64,000 nt of DNA from Mixophyes australis (taxonomy: Eukaryota > Chordata > Amphibia > Anura > Limnodynastidae). The position numbers and the translations under genes are program-made. Positions 1-11,165 of this stretch are shown here, in pieces (position 1 is the first letter of the stretch; each line of letters begins with the position of its first letter). The notes beneath the pieces were generated by a model. The model worked only from the letters and a program-made list of their open reading frames with translations, was not told where the DNA came from and made no database searches. The stretch spans positions 171,264,424 through 171,328,423 of the forward strand of contig JAVHZZ010000006.1 in NCBI GenBank assembly GCA_036250195.1, in the 5' to 3' direction.

Positions 1-476
1 GGTACAGATCTCTAAACATGATGAACAGACAGGGATTTATAATAAAAGACTAGGCAGGAAAGAAAGACAGCAATTGAAGATGGGTATATGAATGGTAAAG
101 AGAAAGCAAAAAAAGGTTCAAGAGTCGGGTGTTTTTGCCTACAGGAAGACTTGCTGGACATAAAGAAGTAGATTGTAACTAATAGATAATCAGGAAGCAA
201 AATAAATACTAAAATGTAAAAAAGGATTTCATAGACGAATTAAAACACGAGTTTTAGTGCTAGTCAGTCCAGAGTGATGCATAAGAGAAAACCTTAGTCC
301 TCTGTTCACTCTTAAACATTGCTGAGTAAGGGATAAGACAATTTCCTGCTGGACATATTCAGTTAAGTATACACATTTGAAATATTAGGGAAATAATGGA
401 ATTACGTGCTCCTCACTAACCCAAGAAAGAGGAGTAGAAAAAAATAAAAAATACACAACAGGAGAAGAATGTAGTG
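1..476. other. no recognisable gene
   Basis: AT-rich sequence with only short, composition-driven frames on both strands. I see no splice-bounded exon, RNA gene or repeat boundary before the MITE at 477. Confidence 0.5.
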
Positions 477-773
477 CAGTGTTGGCAGACCTGTGACACT
501 CCAGGTGTTGTGAAACTACAAGTCCCAGCATACCATTCCAGCAATAAGCTGATATATATTGACAAAGCATGCTGAGACTTGTAGTTTCACAACACCAGGG
601 GGTAAATGTATCAATCTGCGGGTTCTTCAACACCCGCGTGTTCAGCCTCTTCCGCGATTAAATTTCAAGCGGCGCTGCATTGTAAAGGGAAGAAAAGGCT
701 GAACACGCGGGTGTTGAAGAACCCGCAGATTGATACATTTACCCCCTGGAGTTTCACAGGTTAGCCAACACTG
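477..773. mobile_element. hAT-type MITE, interrupted by a second MITE
   Basis: Non-autonomous element with terminal inverted repeats: left end CAGTGTTGGC, right end GCCAACACTG. Further inside, the arms carry the inverted motif TGTTGTGAAACTACAAGTC. Flanking 8-bp target duplications are ATGTAGTG (469-476) and ATGAAGTG (774-781), seven of eight matching, as expected for hAT transposition. The inner arm and the right terminus are separated by the palindromic MITE at 598-746. Removing that insert brings the right arm back next to the rest of the element. Confidence 0.8.
598..746. mobile_element. palindromic MITE (GGGGGTAAATGTATCAA family), nested
   Basis: Almost perfect hairpin whose ends read GGGGGTAAATGTATCAATCT and its reverse complement, inserted inside the hAT MITE at 477-773. 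A longer, nearly perfectly palindromic sister lies at 29104-29294. In this copy the inner right arm is shortened, so the loop is asymmetric. There is no coding capacity. The superfamily is not certain, because the palindromic ends blur the target duplication. Confidence 0.75.
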
Positions 774-2910
774 ATGAAGTGGATTAAACAGGATGTGACA
801 GGAAGTTAATATGACTACAGAAAGAAATATTAGGAACATGGGTAAGCAGAGAGGGGAAACTCATACTCACTTGCTAAGATCCACGCAGCATTTTGCAAGA
901 AGATATTTACATTGTGGGGTGGCACAACTGTGTGTTTTCAGGAGCCGGTAAGCCTTGTATGCTTTTCCTGAGCGGTAGTAACATGTGGCTAGCAGAAATA
1001 ATGCCTCTTCGGAGTGCACTGTGAAAATACAGAAAATATCCATACTACATTCAAAGCATACAAGCCACTCTGGTCTTCTGAACCAGCCAGTACAACGCCC
1101 TGTTTAACCAGCATCCCCTGCCACATGTTGAATAGAACTGACTGCACTTGCTGACTATGTACATTTAGTGTATGCGACACCTGATGGTTTTGGCTGCAGG
1201 CACTTTTCATACATTATGTGCACTCTGCTTATATACCTTCAAAGATCTGACTGCTGTACAGAACGCTATTATGCCATCTGGATCTCTCCACCGGAAACTT
1301 CCTGTGTACAGCGATACCATTTTGTTGAAGTTCAGCTCAACGAGAATCATAGTAAGCTCAGAAAAAATGGTAACTGCTAAGGAAAAAAAAAGGTACTTTA
1401 TCTCTGGAGATGCTCAACTGTTACTTCTATAGGGTGGCTCAGACGGGTGTAGATCATGTATTAAGTCAGATGGGGACGCATTAATACATTATGTAACTAT
1501 TTTTTTTTTCTCTGCCAGATGATCAGTCTCAAGCCTACCAAAAGACTAATCTTAAGTAGCAGCAAGGCATGTACAGACATCACCCCGCTACCTCTGCTTC
1601 CACCCTATTGACGGCACTCTCCTCCCCATACTGTCAGACATAGCAGAGTGTCATTTCACTAAAGGTAACAGCTAGGGCCTAATTAAAGGGGGTGGTATAT
1701 TCAATAAAGAGTAGACAACCCCTTTAATCCAGGATCTCAAAAGGAAAAATATATTAATGAATAAAATGAAAAAAATAAAAAATCAGCAGTAACCAGAAGA
1801 GTTCTCCCAACAGATCCACTTTTACTCGAACAGAATAAGTTTAAAAATAATAGCAATTTACCAAACATCATGTCACACAGTGTTACTGATGTGATTTGTA
1901 AACATAACAAAATGAAGCTACAATGTGAATAATGGTAACAAAAGATTTAAAAGTGTACTTTGCCTGCTATCAAGTTAACAAATCATCTCTCATGGTCCAA
2001 TATACATTTGCAACGTAATTTAAAACTTACATTTTAGGAAGAAGTACAGTATTCATTCCCTTAGCAATTATTTTATATAAAGTAATGAGACTTAGGATAG
2101 CAGTGATGAGAGAGCCAGATAAAGTATTGCATTTATTGAGCTTGTTGAATAAGTAATAGATACACTCATTTACTCTGCCAAATGATTCCATGTGTGTACA
2201 GTTTACAAAGATCACATACCTTCTGCATAAAGTCTTTCTGCCAAGAATACTGCATCTCGATATGCGTAGTGATTCAGTGCTTGCCATATAGCAGCCTGAA
2301 TGTGTGAGAAACAAAATTTTATTTGAAGTCAGGCAGAGTTAACATAATATAAGACGACTGAAAAACAAACAGATGTCTTGGTGCAGTCCCAAGAGCCATA
2401 TAAACACGACTGGACATTCGAATATATGCGGTGTCTAGCATTTTCTATAGATTAACATCAATTTTATGCATGCTACACATATACGGGATACAGTAGTTGG
2501 CTTTAGCATGTCCAACACGATGTGGCCAAATTACAGATGAATCTCTTTCCTGGCACATAAAAATGAAAAAGGAATGTCAACTTCAACGTTCACATTCCAG
2601 TCAGATTCATTCATGTCCATTGCCCTACGATAGCCAATAGATAAGTTCAGGTCGGTGCAGAATACAATAGTATCTAAATAGAAGATTTGTTGCCGATTCT
2701 CAGGGTAATGAAAATAAAAACAAGCTGCTTGGAAGACAATATAATTTTCATTGAACATGGAGTCCCCCTTTAATATCGACATCAATTTTTTTAGTTGTGG
2801 TGAGGGGAAAAAAAAATGCAGTGATCGTACTGTATGTCCAAGATTTTTTAATTTTTTTTAAAGGATGTAAACTCCAACACCACTATCTTCACCCACCAAA
2901 CCACTCATTT
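774..2910. other. no gene seen
   Basis: AT-rich DNA with short frames only. No transposase, RT or RNA-gene signature was recognised. It may be intron or intergenic spacer. Confidence 0.4.
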
Positions 2911-3013
2911 TTATTATTGTTTATTTATAAAGCGCCCAATATTACGCAGCACTGTACAGAGAATAGTTATTCACATCAGTCCCTGTCCCATTAAAGCTTA
3001 CAGTCTAACTTCC
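2911..3013 (-). repeat. 3'-tail fragment of the frog SINE/LINE-type repeat
   Basis: Reverse-strand copy of the tail seen in full at 43978-44300: the 'gcgctatataaata', 'ctctgtacag' and 'gactgtaagct' blocks are recognisable in reverse order. The head is absent, so this is a 5'-truncated retroposon. Confidence 0.65.
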
Positions 3014-5050
3014 CGAAAATGTAAGAACACACTAGCATAGCCATCCACAAAACTAGATATAGCCATCATGTAATAACTTAAAAGGAGATGTCCACTCCAA
3101 CACATTTTTAATAATACCCCATCATCCCATCTCCTTAAGTATCACAATAGCAGGTGTCTGACAGCTAGGACTGCTTCCACCCATAAGATACTCCCCTCTC
3201 AGACATGCCTCTAGTAATAATTGAACATTTTAGTGCTCACTACACATGACAAGCTTGCAGTGTCAAGAGCGATGACTGGTTAGTGTCAACATACCGCAGG
3301 CTTGACAGGTATCTCGTGAATTGCAGGAGTCTGGAACCAAACCGCTACTGATCTCAAATTATTTGTATGGGATTTTCCTTTAACATTTCATACTTCTACA
3401 CTAGCACACATGGTGATGGTTTCCCTATGATATACACACTCACATTACCATATTTGTGGCAACAATGGGAGGAAATTAAGCTTATAAAATGTACATATTT
3501 AAAAGTAAAGAAATTAATGCACAATGTATTGTACATTTCTGGATGTGTCATGAATCCGTTCAAAAATGTAAATATTGGTGAGTCATGCAGTTATTTTCAG
3601 AATGTATCCAGCTACAGTCATTACTAGGCCTCTATGAAAATCATCTAAGCCCGTACCCAAACCAAGCCACCATATACAATATTTCTTCAACTGCTTTGAA
3701 GAACGCTGCAATGTACCTACTTTTATACATAATCATTCATCACACAAACCTAGTTATACAAAACCCTGCCATACTGAAATATATTAGCAGTAATAAATCA
3801 AGTACAGACAATTAATAAACCCCTGGCTCAATATTTCCTGTTTGATGTCAATAATAAAAAAAATTAATGCATATTTTGGATAGGAGATTGCACCCCTAGA
3901 TTAAAATGCTGTGATGAGGACTAGAGCTGCTTCTTAAATTCTATTTAATTTACCACCATTTTAGTATTCCTATCTATTGGCCTCTTTCCACCATCATTGC
4001 ATAGGCACCCCCTTCCCCTTCCAGTTATACTGTGCAACTTGCTGTTTTGTCCTTTTCTCCAATCGATAAAGTTGGGAAAATATAATGCAGTAGGCAAAAT
4101 GTTTTTTTTCCTACCTACATTCCCTTCATTTCCAGTTATAGCATCACTTCCTCCTATTTGCTGTCCTTCCCTTTATATTCCTTTGTACACCCCACTGTTT
4201 GTTTGTGTTTTTTTGTTTTTATAAATTCCGGCTTCACAAATGTCCCTCTTCTTCTCCTACCATCGCTGTCGTCAACACCACAGCTCCTTTACTTTTGTCC
4301 AAACACTGCATACTTCCCAATGCTCCGCCTTCCTCCCACTAGCATTTCTACAATTAATTAGCTTTGTCCAACAACCTCTCCCCCAAATTTGACTAATCCA
4401 CACTACTTACAAGTGCCGTTCTGCACCTGCTTTGTCTTTTTCCACATTATCTCAATGTTTTATCCCCGACCTGTATTACCCTCCTCCCCTTGCTTTTAGC
4501 CAACCCACCACCTCATAGCCTCTCATCCATTGCCTTACACTTGTTTCCAACTCTTTTGCCTTCCTGGCTGCTTGCATTATCTTCTTTCAATTAACCAGTG
4601 GTTTCTAGTATTTCACTACTGCCTCCAATTATCCTAGTTTTTCTTCCTTGGACATCAACACCACACTCCATCCCTCCTCCAGGTTACCTTGGCAATTCCT
4701 AGTTCCAACCATAAATGATCAATCTCACTCCCCAATCATCTTGAACAATCCACTCGCATTCTCCTATTCACGTTACCTTTGTGTCCAACTGCATTTTTAA
4801 TTACCTCACACTCATTCATTTTTGCCAAATCCACAACTTCTTGCCTTCATTTATCCCACTCTTCCTCCTCACATTCAACCTGTGCCCTACAACATTCTTC
4901 TTTACTTAGTTTACTCTTTCATCCATCCCTTCTAGCACTGTACATCCTGTTCTATTATCACCCTGCATGCCAACCATTAGTGCCCTACACGACAATAATT
5001 ATTGCTCCCTTTTGCCAACCATTACTGTCCCCGTTTACACCACTACCATA
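3014..5050. other. gene-free, increasingly pyrimidine-rich DNA
   Basis: From about 3960 onward the plus strand becomes strongly C+T-rich, with runs of TCC and CTTC, and grades into the minisatellite at 5066. Frames here are low-complexity and not credible proteins. Confidence 0.5.
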
Positions 5051-5065
5051 ATTGGCCCCAGTTGT

Positions 5066-5812
5066 CATGCTCTTCCTCCAGCATCGCCCTTCTCTGCCCT
5101 GCTCTTCCTCCAGCATCGCCCTTCCCTGCTCTTCCTCCAGCATCGCCCTTCCCTGCCCTGCTCTTCCTCCAGCATCGCCCTTCCCTGCCCTGCTCTTCCT
5201 CCAGCATCGCCCTTCCCTGCCCTGCTCTTCCTTCAGCATCGCCCTTCCCTGCCCTTCCTCCATCATCGCCCTTCTCTGCCCTGCTCTTCCTCCATCATCG
5301 CCCTTCTCTGCCCTGCTCTTCCTCCAGCATCGCCCTTCCCTGCTCTTCCTCCAGCATCGCCCTTCCCTGCCCTGCTCTTCCTCCAGCATCGCCCTTCCCT
5401 GCTCTTCCTCCAGCATCGCCCTTCCCTGCCCTGCTCTTCCTTCAGCATCGCCCTTCTCTGCCCTGCTCTTCCTCCATCATCGCCCTTCTCTGCCCTGCTC
5501 TTCCTCCAGCATCGCCCTTCTCTGCCCTGCTCTTCCTCCAGCATCGCCCTTCTCTGCCCTGCTCTTCCTCCAGCATCGCCCTTCCCTGCCCTGCTCTTGC
5601 TCCAGCATCACCCTTCCCTGCCCTGCTCTTCCTCCAGCATCGCCCTTCCATGCCCTGCTCTTCCTCCATCATCGCCCTTCCATGCCCTGCTCTTCCTCCA
5701 TCATCGCCCTTCCATGCCCTGCTCTTCCTCCATCATCGCCCTTCTCTTCCTCCATCATCGCCCTTCTCTGCCCTGCTCTTCCTCCATCGCCCTTCTCTGC
5801 CCTGCACTTCCT
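5066..5812. repeat. 27/32-bp minisatellite array
   Basis: About 25 tandem copies of a unit containing GCATCGCCCTT and CTGCTCTTCCTCCA. The full unit is 32 bp (5081 to 5113 is one period). Shorter 27-bp units lack a 5-bp GCCCT block, and variants include CATCATCGCC for CAGCATCGCC and CCATG for CCCTG. The array has no stops, so it gives artefactual frames of more than 350 codons in all three plus frames. These should not be annotated as proteins. Confidence 0.93.
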
Positions 5813-6050
5813 TCACTCATGCCCCTGCTCATCTTCCTTTATTGCCCCATTCATCTTGCTCTCTCTCTTCCTCCATTATTGCCCCATGCATCTTGCTCTC
5901 TCTATCTCTCTCTTCCTCCATTATTGCCCCATTCATCTTGCTCTCTCTCTCTCTTCCTCCATTATTGCCCATTCATCTTGCTCTCTCGCTTCCTCTATTC
6001 TTTTCCCATTCATCTTGCTCTCTCTCTCTTCCTCCATTATTGCCCCATTA
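5813..6050. repeat. second, diverged pyrimidine-rich tandem repeat
   Basis: Units of about 40 bp built from CTTCCTCCATTATTGCCCC, CATTCATCTTGCT and CTCTCTCT runs, directly following the 27/32-bp array. About five or six copies, more diverged than the first array, so probably older or derived from it. Confidence 0.8.
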
Positions 6051-6149
6051 CATTACTCCACAATTGCTTATTCCATTGACTCCACAATTTTCTGTAAATC
6101 CAATAATTTCCCCCTTCTTATCTAAACTTTAGTGTGCCTAGCACCCTAT

Positions 6150-6740
6150 ACGCTTGGCCTTCCTCCTGTCACTGACGGCAGAAATACTACGCTTCCTCCC
6201 CCCATGGCCCAGACCAGTCCTCCTGTTCCCCTCCCCTCTACCCCGGTAATATGTTAATTTTGTGAGACTCTCTCCTGCCACCTCTGCCAATACACATTGC
6301 CTGATCATGCTGATCCCTTGTTGTCCCTTAAACGGCTCCCGTAACCTGCCTCTTCTTTCCCTTAACCCATTTCCATCAGTAGGCCGCAAGCCTCGCTGTG
6401 CAGTATTAGGATCTGCCGGGTCGCCAGTTACCTGGACGGGTTCTTGCAGCACCGTCATTCTCCGGCCTCCCGCGTCCGCGCTCTCTCCCGCTGTCGGGGC
6501 CTCTCTCCCTGTCGGCTGCTCTCAAGACGTCAGACGGGCGGCTCCGGCTCATTTAAACTCACAGCGACCGTTACCGGAGAGGCCGCCGGAGAATGCCGAG
6601 TTCTTTCGGATATAACCGAATGTTGTCGAAGATAGCCGACCTTTAGCGGAAATACCCGAGCGATGCCGGAGGTAGGCGAACGTCTGTGGCAGTGTCCGGA
6701 ATCTGCCGAGTTATCACGGAAATTACCGAAGTATATTACT
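6150..6740. promoter_or_regulatory. CpG-rich block (possible CpG island)
   Basis: The window is mostly AT-rich and CpG-poor, but this block has dense CpG (for example 6460-6600). In a vertebrate this composition often marks a promoter or first exon. A 117-codon frame (6262-6615) and an opposing 106-codon frame (6138-6458) exist only because the block is GC-rich, and neither resembles a known protein. I saw no clear splice donor or TATA box. The block ends in the phased CpG array (6587-6730). Confidence 0.45.
6587..6730. repeat. 10-bp phased CpG array
   Basis: CpG falls at 6587, 6597, 6607, 6617, 6627, 6637, 6647, 6657, 6667, 6677, 6697, 6707, 6717 and 6727, exactly every 10 bp. The one missing step, 6687, is TG, the product of CpG deamination. 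Each 10-mer fits NNNNN(C/T)CG(A/G)(A/G): the first five bases look unconstrained while CG plus purines is kept. A few out-of-phase CpGs follow (6748, 6758). It is not an ordinary tandem duplication, because the variable half of the unit shares little between units. Confidence 0.8.
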
Positions 6741-6760
6741 ATCTGTCCGGAAATAAACGA

Positions 6761-7024
6761 TTCACAAACAGTATATAGGAGGATATGACAATAATATATC
6801 GCCCTCTAGCAGTGATGAAGAATAATTATAATTCCACGAAAGACAATGAACATACATTTGTGAATCAAATATTAGTAATACATAATACAGTGTATGGCTG
6901 AGTATAAGTGAAAAAAAATACATTGCTCGGTATAGATGAACTCACAAATGAAAGTATAATTAATGTCATGCTGCAGTGGATTGCTTTTTTTGTTCTTTTA
7001 ACGCACCTCACCCTAATGTGTAAT
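6761..7024. other. no gene seen
   Basis: AT-rich sequence between the CpG array and the next MITE. Only short frames are present. Confidence 0.4.
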
Positions 7025-7195
7025 CAGGGGCAGATGGGGCTGGGGGGCAGGACTGCCCCCTGGATCGCTTCCATAGTAGGCTACCTTGGGCTGAGTCACA
7101 GGGCCACCAGCATTTCTTCCTTTAAAATGTTCTTAATAGGTTGCTGAGTTGAGTCTTGAACACTGGGCTAAAATTTGCCAGCCCTCGCCAGTCTG
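7025..7195. mobile_element. MITE, CAGGGGCAG family
   Basis: Begins CAGGGGCAG and ends near GCCAGCCCTCGCC. It shares internal blocks GGCTACCTTGGGCTG and GTTGAGTCTTG with the better-preserved copy at 46563-46731. Non-coding. The right end is degraded and no clear target duplication is visible at this copy. Confidence 0.65.
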
Positions 7196-7649
7196 TTACA
7201 GTAGTAAATTATAAAAAAAAATTGTAATAAATATAACAAATAAAAATAATGTTGTACCAGGAAAAAACGGGTAGCAATTAATATGTTTGTGTTGTTAAAA
7301 AAATAAATACATTTTAGTGATACATTTAATGGCTAACCAGGAAACATGTAATGCAAGCTTTTGATGCACTGATGCCCTATATATTATATGTGCTGAACAA
7401 GAAGACTTTATATAAAAAGTGACATGAGTTTGGTGATATTAAGTAAATAAATAAACTGTTTACACAGCCTCTACAACTTCATAAAGTATTATGGACTATA
7501 GCACCCAGGTTATGGAGCCAAGACCTATAACAGTCATCAGTAATTCCAGGCCTGGACTTACCAAGACGACTGGATGTGCAGGACCATGCATGCACAAGAC
7601 TCTGCATGTAACTTTGTATATTCAATGTCGTTGTCCAGTATATATAAAT
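7196..7649. other. no gene seen
   Basis: AT-rich DNA with no recognised feature. Confidence 0.4.
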
Positions 7650-7928
7650 CTTACTTGCCAACTCTCCCAGAATGTCCGGGAGACTCCCGAAATTCGGATA
7701 GGTCTCCTGGGAGAGCAGGCAAGTATCCCGCATACTGCTTTTTGATGGCCAAAATGATGCGATTCGCGGTGAATCTCAACATTTTGACCCCGCCCCCATG
7801 GCAAAATTAAGTTTTTTGTGCCGGGGTGGGACCAAAATGACACAATTGACCACGCCCTGCCCCCTCCCGCCCTCCAACCGCCGGCCTGGGATCTCCCAGA
7901 ATTCAATGTTAAAAGGTTGGCAAGTATG
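7650..7928. mobile_element. hAT-like MITE, CTTGCCAAC/GTTGGCAAG family
   Basis: Ends are CTTACTTGCCAAC and GGTTGGCAAGTATG, with inner CTCCCAGAATGTCCGGGAGA and a GGGAGAT block. Flanks are ATATAAAT (7642-7649) and ATATAAGT (7929-7936), a 7/8 match to an 8-bp duplication. Same family as 39222, 42150, 43534 and 56382. Confidence 0.8.
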
Positions 7929-7936
7929 ATATAAGT

Positions 7937-8254
7937 TTTGTACTCTGTATTTTCATATTGTAAGAGCCTACACTACTCTGTAAGGCGGAGTTACTTTGTA
8001 AAGCTGCATTTTAGTCTGGTGTCATTAGTGGGGAAAAGTTTAGAAATGCATAATAATATTGGTATGTGCAAACTTTATGACATATGTGAACACGAGGAAT
8101 GGATTTTCTAGGCACCTTTTTAAAATGTGGAAAGAAAAATATTAAAATTAAATCACATATAAAGCTCCACGTATAAGTCACTTTCATTCAGGGGTATGAT
8201 AACGGTTACAATATAACTTTTTATATTGGATCAACATGTGTTTAGATTTAGTTG
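7937..8254. other. no gene seen
   Basis: AT-rich spacer between a MITE and the Tc1 element. Confidence 0.4.
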
Positions 8255-9100
8255 CAGTATATGGACAAAAGTATCGACTATTACACCAACAGGGACTGTA
8301 ATGACATTGTATTCAAAATCATATACTTTAATATGGAGTTGATCCCCTTTTGCAGCGACAACAGATTCCACTCTTCTTTGGATACTTTCCACAAGATGTT
8401 GGAATGTTTCTATGAGAATTTGTGCCCATTCATTCTGTAGAGCATTTTTTTTGCACGGGAAGGCCTTGCTCACAATCTCCTTTCCAGTTTATCCTTAAGG
8501 TGTTTGATGGGGTTGAGGTCAGGGCTCTGTGCGGGCCAGTCAAGTTCTTCCACACCAAACTCTTTAAAACATGTCTTTGTAGTCCTTGCTTTGTCCACAT
8601 GTGGGTACATGTTGAAATAGAAAAGGGTCTTCCCCAAACTGTTGCCACAAAGTTGGAAGCATAGCATTGTCCAAAATTACTTGGTGTGCTGAAGCGTAAA
8701 GATTGCCCTTCACAGGAGATAAGGGACCTAGCCTAAACTGTGAAGAAACAGCCCCATACTATTATCCCTCCTCCACCAAACTTCACAGTTGGCATAATGC
8801 AGTCAGGCAGGTAACGTTCTCCCGACATCCACCAAATCCAGACTCACTCGTCTGACTGCCAAACAGAGAAGCGTGATTCGTCATTCCACAAAACATGTTT
8901 CCACTGCTCCACAGATCAGTGTCGGTGTGCTTTACACCACTCCATCCGTTGCTTGGCGTTGGTCTTGGTGATGTGAGGCTTGCATGCTGCTGCTGGGCAA
9001 TTTAAACCCATTCCATTAAGCTTCCACTGCACAGTTTTTGTGCTTACATTAATGCCAGTGGAAGTATGGAATCAGAGCGTTGGTGACTTTTACACACTTT

Positions 9101-9275
9101 GGGCTAGATTTACTAAGCTGCGGGTTTGAAAAAGTGGGGATGTTGCCTATAGCAACCAATCAGATTCTAGCTTTCATTTATTAAGTACTTTCTATAAAAT
9201 GACAGCTAGAATCTGATTGGTTGCTATAGGCAACATCCCCACTTTTTCAAACCCGCAGCTTAGTAAATATAGCCC
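9101..9275. mobile_element. palindromic MITE inside the Tc1 pseudogene
   Basis: Ends GGGCTAGATTTACTAAGCTG and its reverse complement, with arms containing AATCAGATTCTAGC. Related copies are at 16134-16305 and 62271-62449. It interrupts the Tc1 transposase and is therefore younger than that insertion. The flanks on both sides are TTT, so the target-site size is unclear. Confidence 0.85.
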
Positions 9276-9424
9276 TTTGAGTCATTAAGGAGAGCAAACC
9301 ATAAAAAAGTAGTAACTTTGGGCAAAACCATAATGCTTTGTGCATTGGAGGGGAGGTAAATTTCAAATGTGGGGACAGATTTATAGTTGGGGTAGGGCAT
9401 GTCCTAGATCAACTTTTACTGTCA

Positions 9425-9541
9425 GTATAAAAATAAAGCTAGCAAGTATTTCTATGTTAGATGAAAAAACAGCCAGTATTTAACTTATCTGCAAAATAAT
9501 AAACTAATTTACACAGCTTGCATTGTAACATGGTTTGTCCC
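9425..9541. mobile_element. truncated MITE (family of 16382/21940)
   Basis: Contains ATGAAAAAACAG, CAGTATTTAACTTAT and TTGCATTGTAACATGGTTTG, matching the right half of the MITEs at 16382-16714 and 21940-22271. It lacks both complete termini. Confidence 0.7.
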
Positions 9542-9730
9542 AGAGAACATGCCTTAGCAGTTGTTAACCCTGCTCTGTGATTTTACGTGGTCATCCGCTT
9601 CATGGCTGAGTTGATGTTGTTCCTAAACACTTCCATTTTCTAATAATATCACTTACAGTTGACCATTGAATATCCAGCAGGGATAAAATTTCACGAACCG
9701 TCTTATAGCAAAGGTGGTATCCTATGACAG

Positions 9731-10333
9731 TGTCAGGCGCTGTCTCCGCACTGACACTTGGTGCAGGAGACGGACGCCTGCACCTTCTCAGCAACAACGT
9801 TCTGTTACCTAGCAGCGGGATGCTATCTCTGCTCACCTGTCGGCAGCCAGCATGTCTGACCACCAAAATCTCCCTAACCCTATCAGGATGCACCTTAGGG
9901 TATATAAAGCAGCCTCTGACACATGTCTAGTGCCAGAGTATTGGACCACTCCTGCTCCAGCGTTTCCTGAACTTCTGATCCAGTGTGTTATTCGGTTCTG
10001 ACTCGGCTTCCTGTGGCTACTCTCCTGTGTTTCGTTTTGGTACCTCGCTGCCTGACTGGTTTGACTATTTGGCTTGACCTGACTTCTCTCTGGATCCTCC
10101 CTGTGTACTGCACCGCTCAGTTGGCTCTGACCTGGATTGCCTGACAACGCCTGTCTACTACTGTCACTACATCGGTGACTGTCTTGGAGAACCGTGACCT
10201 GCGTACCCTCTGCAGCTAAGCCAAAATTCCCTTGCGGGGGTCCCTGGTGAATACCGGGGGTACATTAGACTCCGCGCCTCCCTGTTAAGTTGCGCCAATA
10301 CCGGTTAGCGGCCATCTCTGCAATTCCGTGACA
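9731..10333 (+). repeat. 5' LTR of decayed Gypsy element 1
   Basis: 603-bp sequence bounded by TGTCA and TGACA, the usual TG...CA retroelement ends, inserted into Tc1. A TATA-like TATATAAAG is near 9899. The sequence then runs directly into a leader and a Gypsy gag start. The matching 3' LTR is not in the window, because the element is truncated at about 14263. Confidence 0.75.
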
Positions 10334-10568
10334 GTATACTCTGGCCATATGAGTGGACAGGACGAACCCTCAGCTCGGGACCTTCTGCTCCACTTAGCCA
10401 CAGGGTAAGACTCCAATCAGGCATAACTCTTGCAAAGTCTACATGGGGTTGTTTCTCGTTTAAACACCCATCAGGGGTCTCTTCCAGGAAGCCAGACGGC
10501 CTTAGCAGGAACGGTTACCTCCGCAGCCACAACGTCTACTGCCAGCACCGCTAGTTCCAGAAGCTTAC

Positions 10569-11165
10569 TGTAACGGACTTACCCGCCGCTGCGGAAGCCA
10601 CACTTCCGCATCCAGGACCACGTGACCGCACCCGGAGGCGGTCACATGACCTCAACCTAGAGGCGGGGAGTTTGAATCCCTGTCAGGATAAAAACCTCAC
10701 TCACTCACTCGCTGAGTGTCAGAGCAACACTTACCTGTTCCTGGCTCCTGCTCTTCGTGGATTGCTGTGTCTTTCAGTCTCTAGTATCTTCCTGTGTGCT
10801 GATCTCTGCCTGCTTGACTACCCTGGCTCTCCTATCCCTGTGTACCGACCCGGCTTGCTGACCATTCTTCTGTTCTTGTGACCCGTGTACCGAACCTGGC
10901 TTGTTGACTCCGAGTTGCCTTCTGATTCTGCCTGACTCCATTCCTGTGTACCGAAACGGCTTGTCTGACTCCGCTACCTCCGCTTCACTCCGCTGTACTA
11001 CATCTTGGGGCGAACCTGAGGACCGCGACCTGCGACTCCTGGCAGCGAAGCCCACCCCGCCGTGCGGCGGTTCTTGGTGAACACCGGGGAGATCGTTAGA
11101 CTCCGCACCTCAGGTAAGTCAGCGCTAATCAAGATTAGTAGTAGAAGTATCCAGAATCTGTTACA
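10569..11165 (+). mobile_element. solo LTR of another Gypsy family, nested in gag
   Basis: 597 bp bounded by TGTAAC and GTTACA. The gag reading frame of element 1 reads straight across if this block is removed: AGAAGCTTAC before it, CGTATTCCACC after it. The flanks CTTAC and TCTAC agree at three of five bases, a decayed duplication. No internal coding region accompanies it, so it looks like the product of LTR-LTR recombination. Confidence 0.75.

Larger units (their letters stand above)
8255..9730 (-). pseudogene. Tc1/mariner transposase pseudogene
   Basis: Minus-strand Tc1-type element starting at the terminal repeat CAGTATATGGACAAAAGTAT. The C-terminal catalytic part is readable around 8430-8667, including the block SPDLNPIKHL. 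In Tc1 transposases (DD34E) this block carries the catalytic Glu (NPIE), and here it is Lys, a G-to-A change. The N-terminal helix-turn-helix part lies around 9540-9720. Several stops and shifts break the frame. Two MITE sequences (9101-9275, 9425-9541) sit inside it, and the 5' end is replaced by a Gypsy LTR at 9731. It is dead but may still serve as an inverted-repeat substrate. Another copy of this family is at 34153-34515. Confidence 0.88.

Noticed and set aside
4967..6132. Several overlapping frames of more than 350 codons (plus strand)
   Set aside because: They are translations of a stop-free minisatellite in all three frames, with no domain and no splice logic.
6138..6615. Opposing frames in the CpG-rich block as possible host exon
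   Set aside because: No family resemblance, no convincing start or splice context, and such frames are expected in GC-rich DNA.
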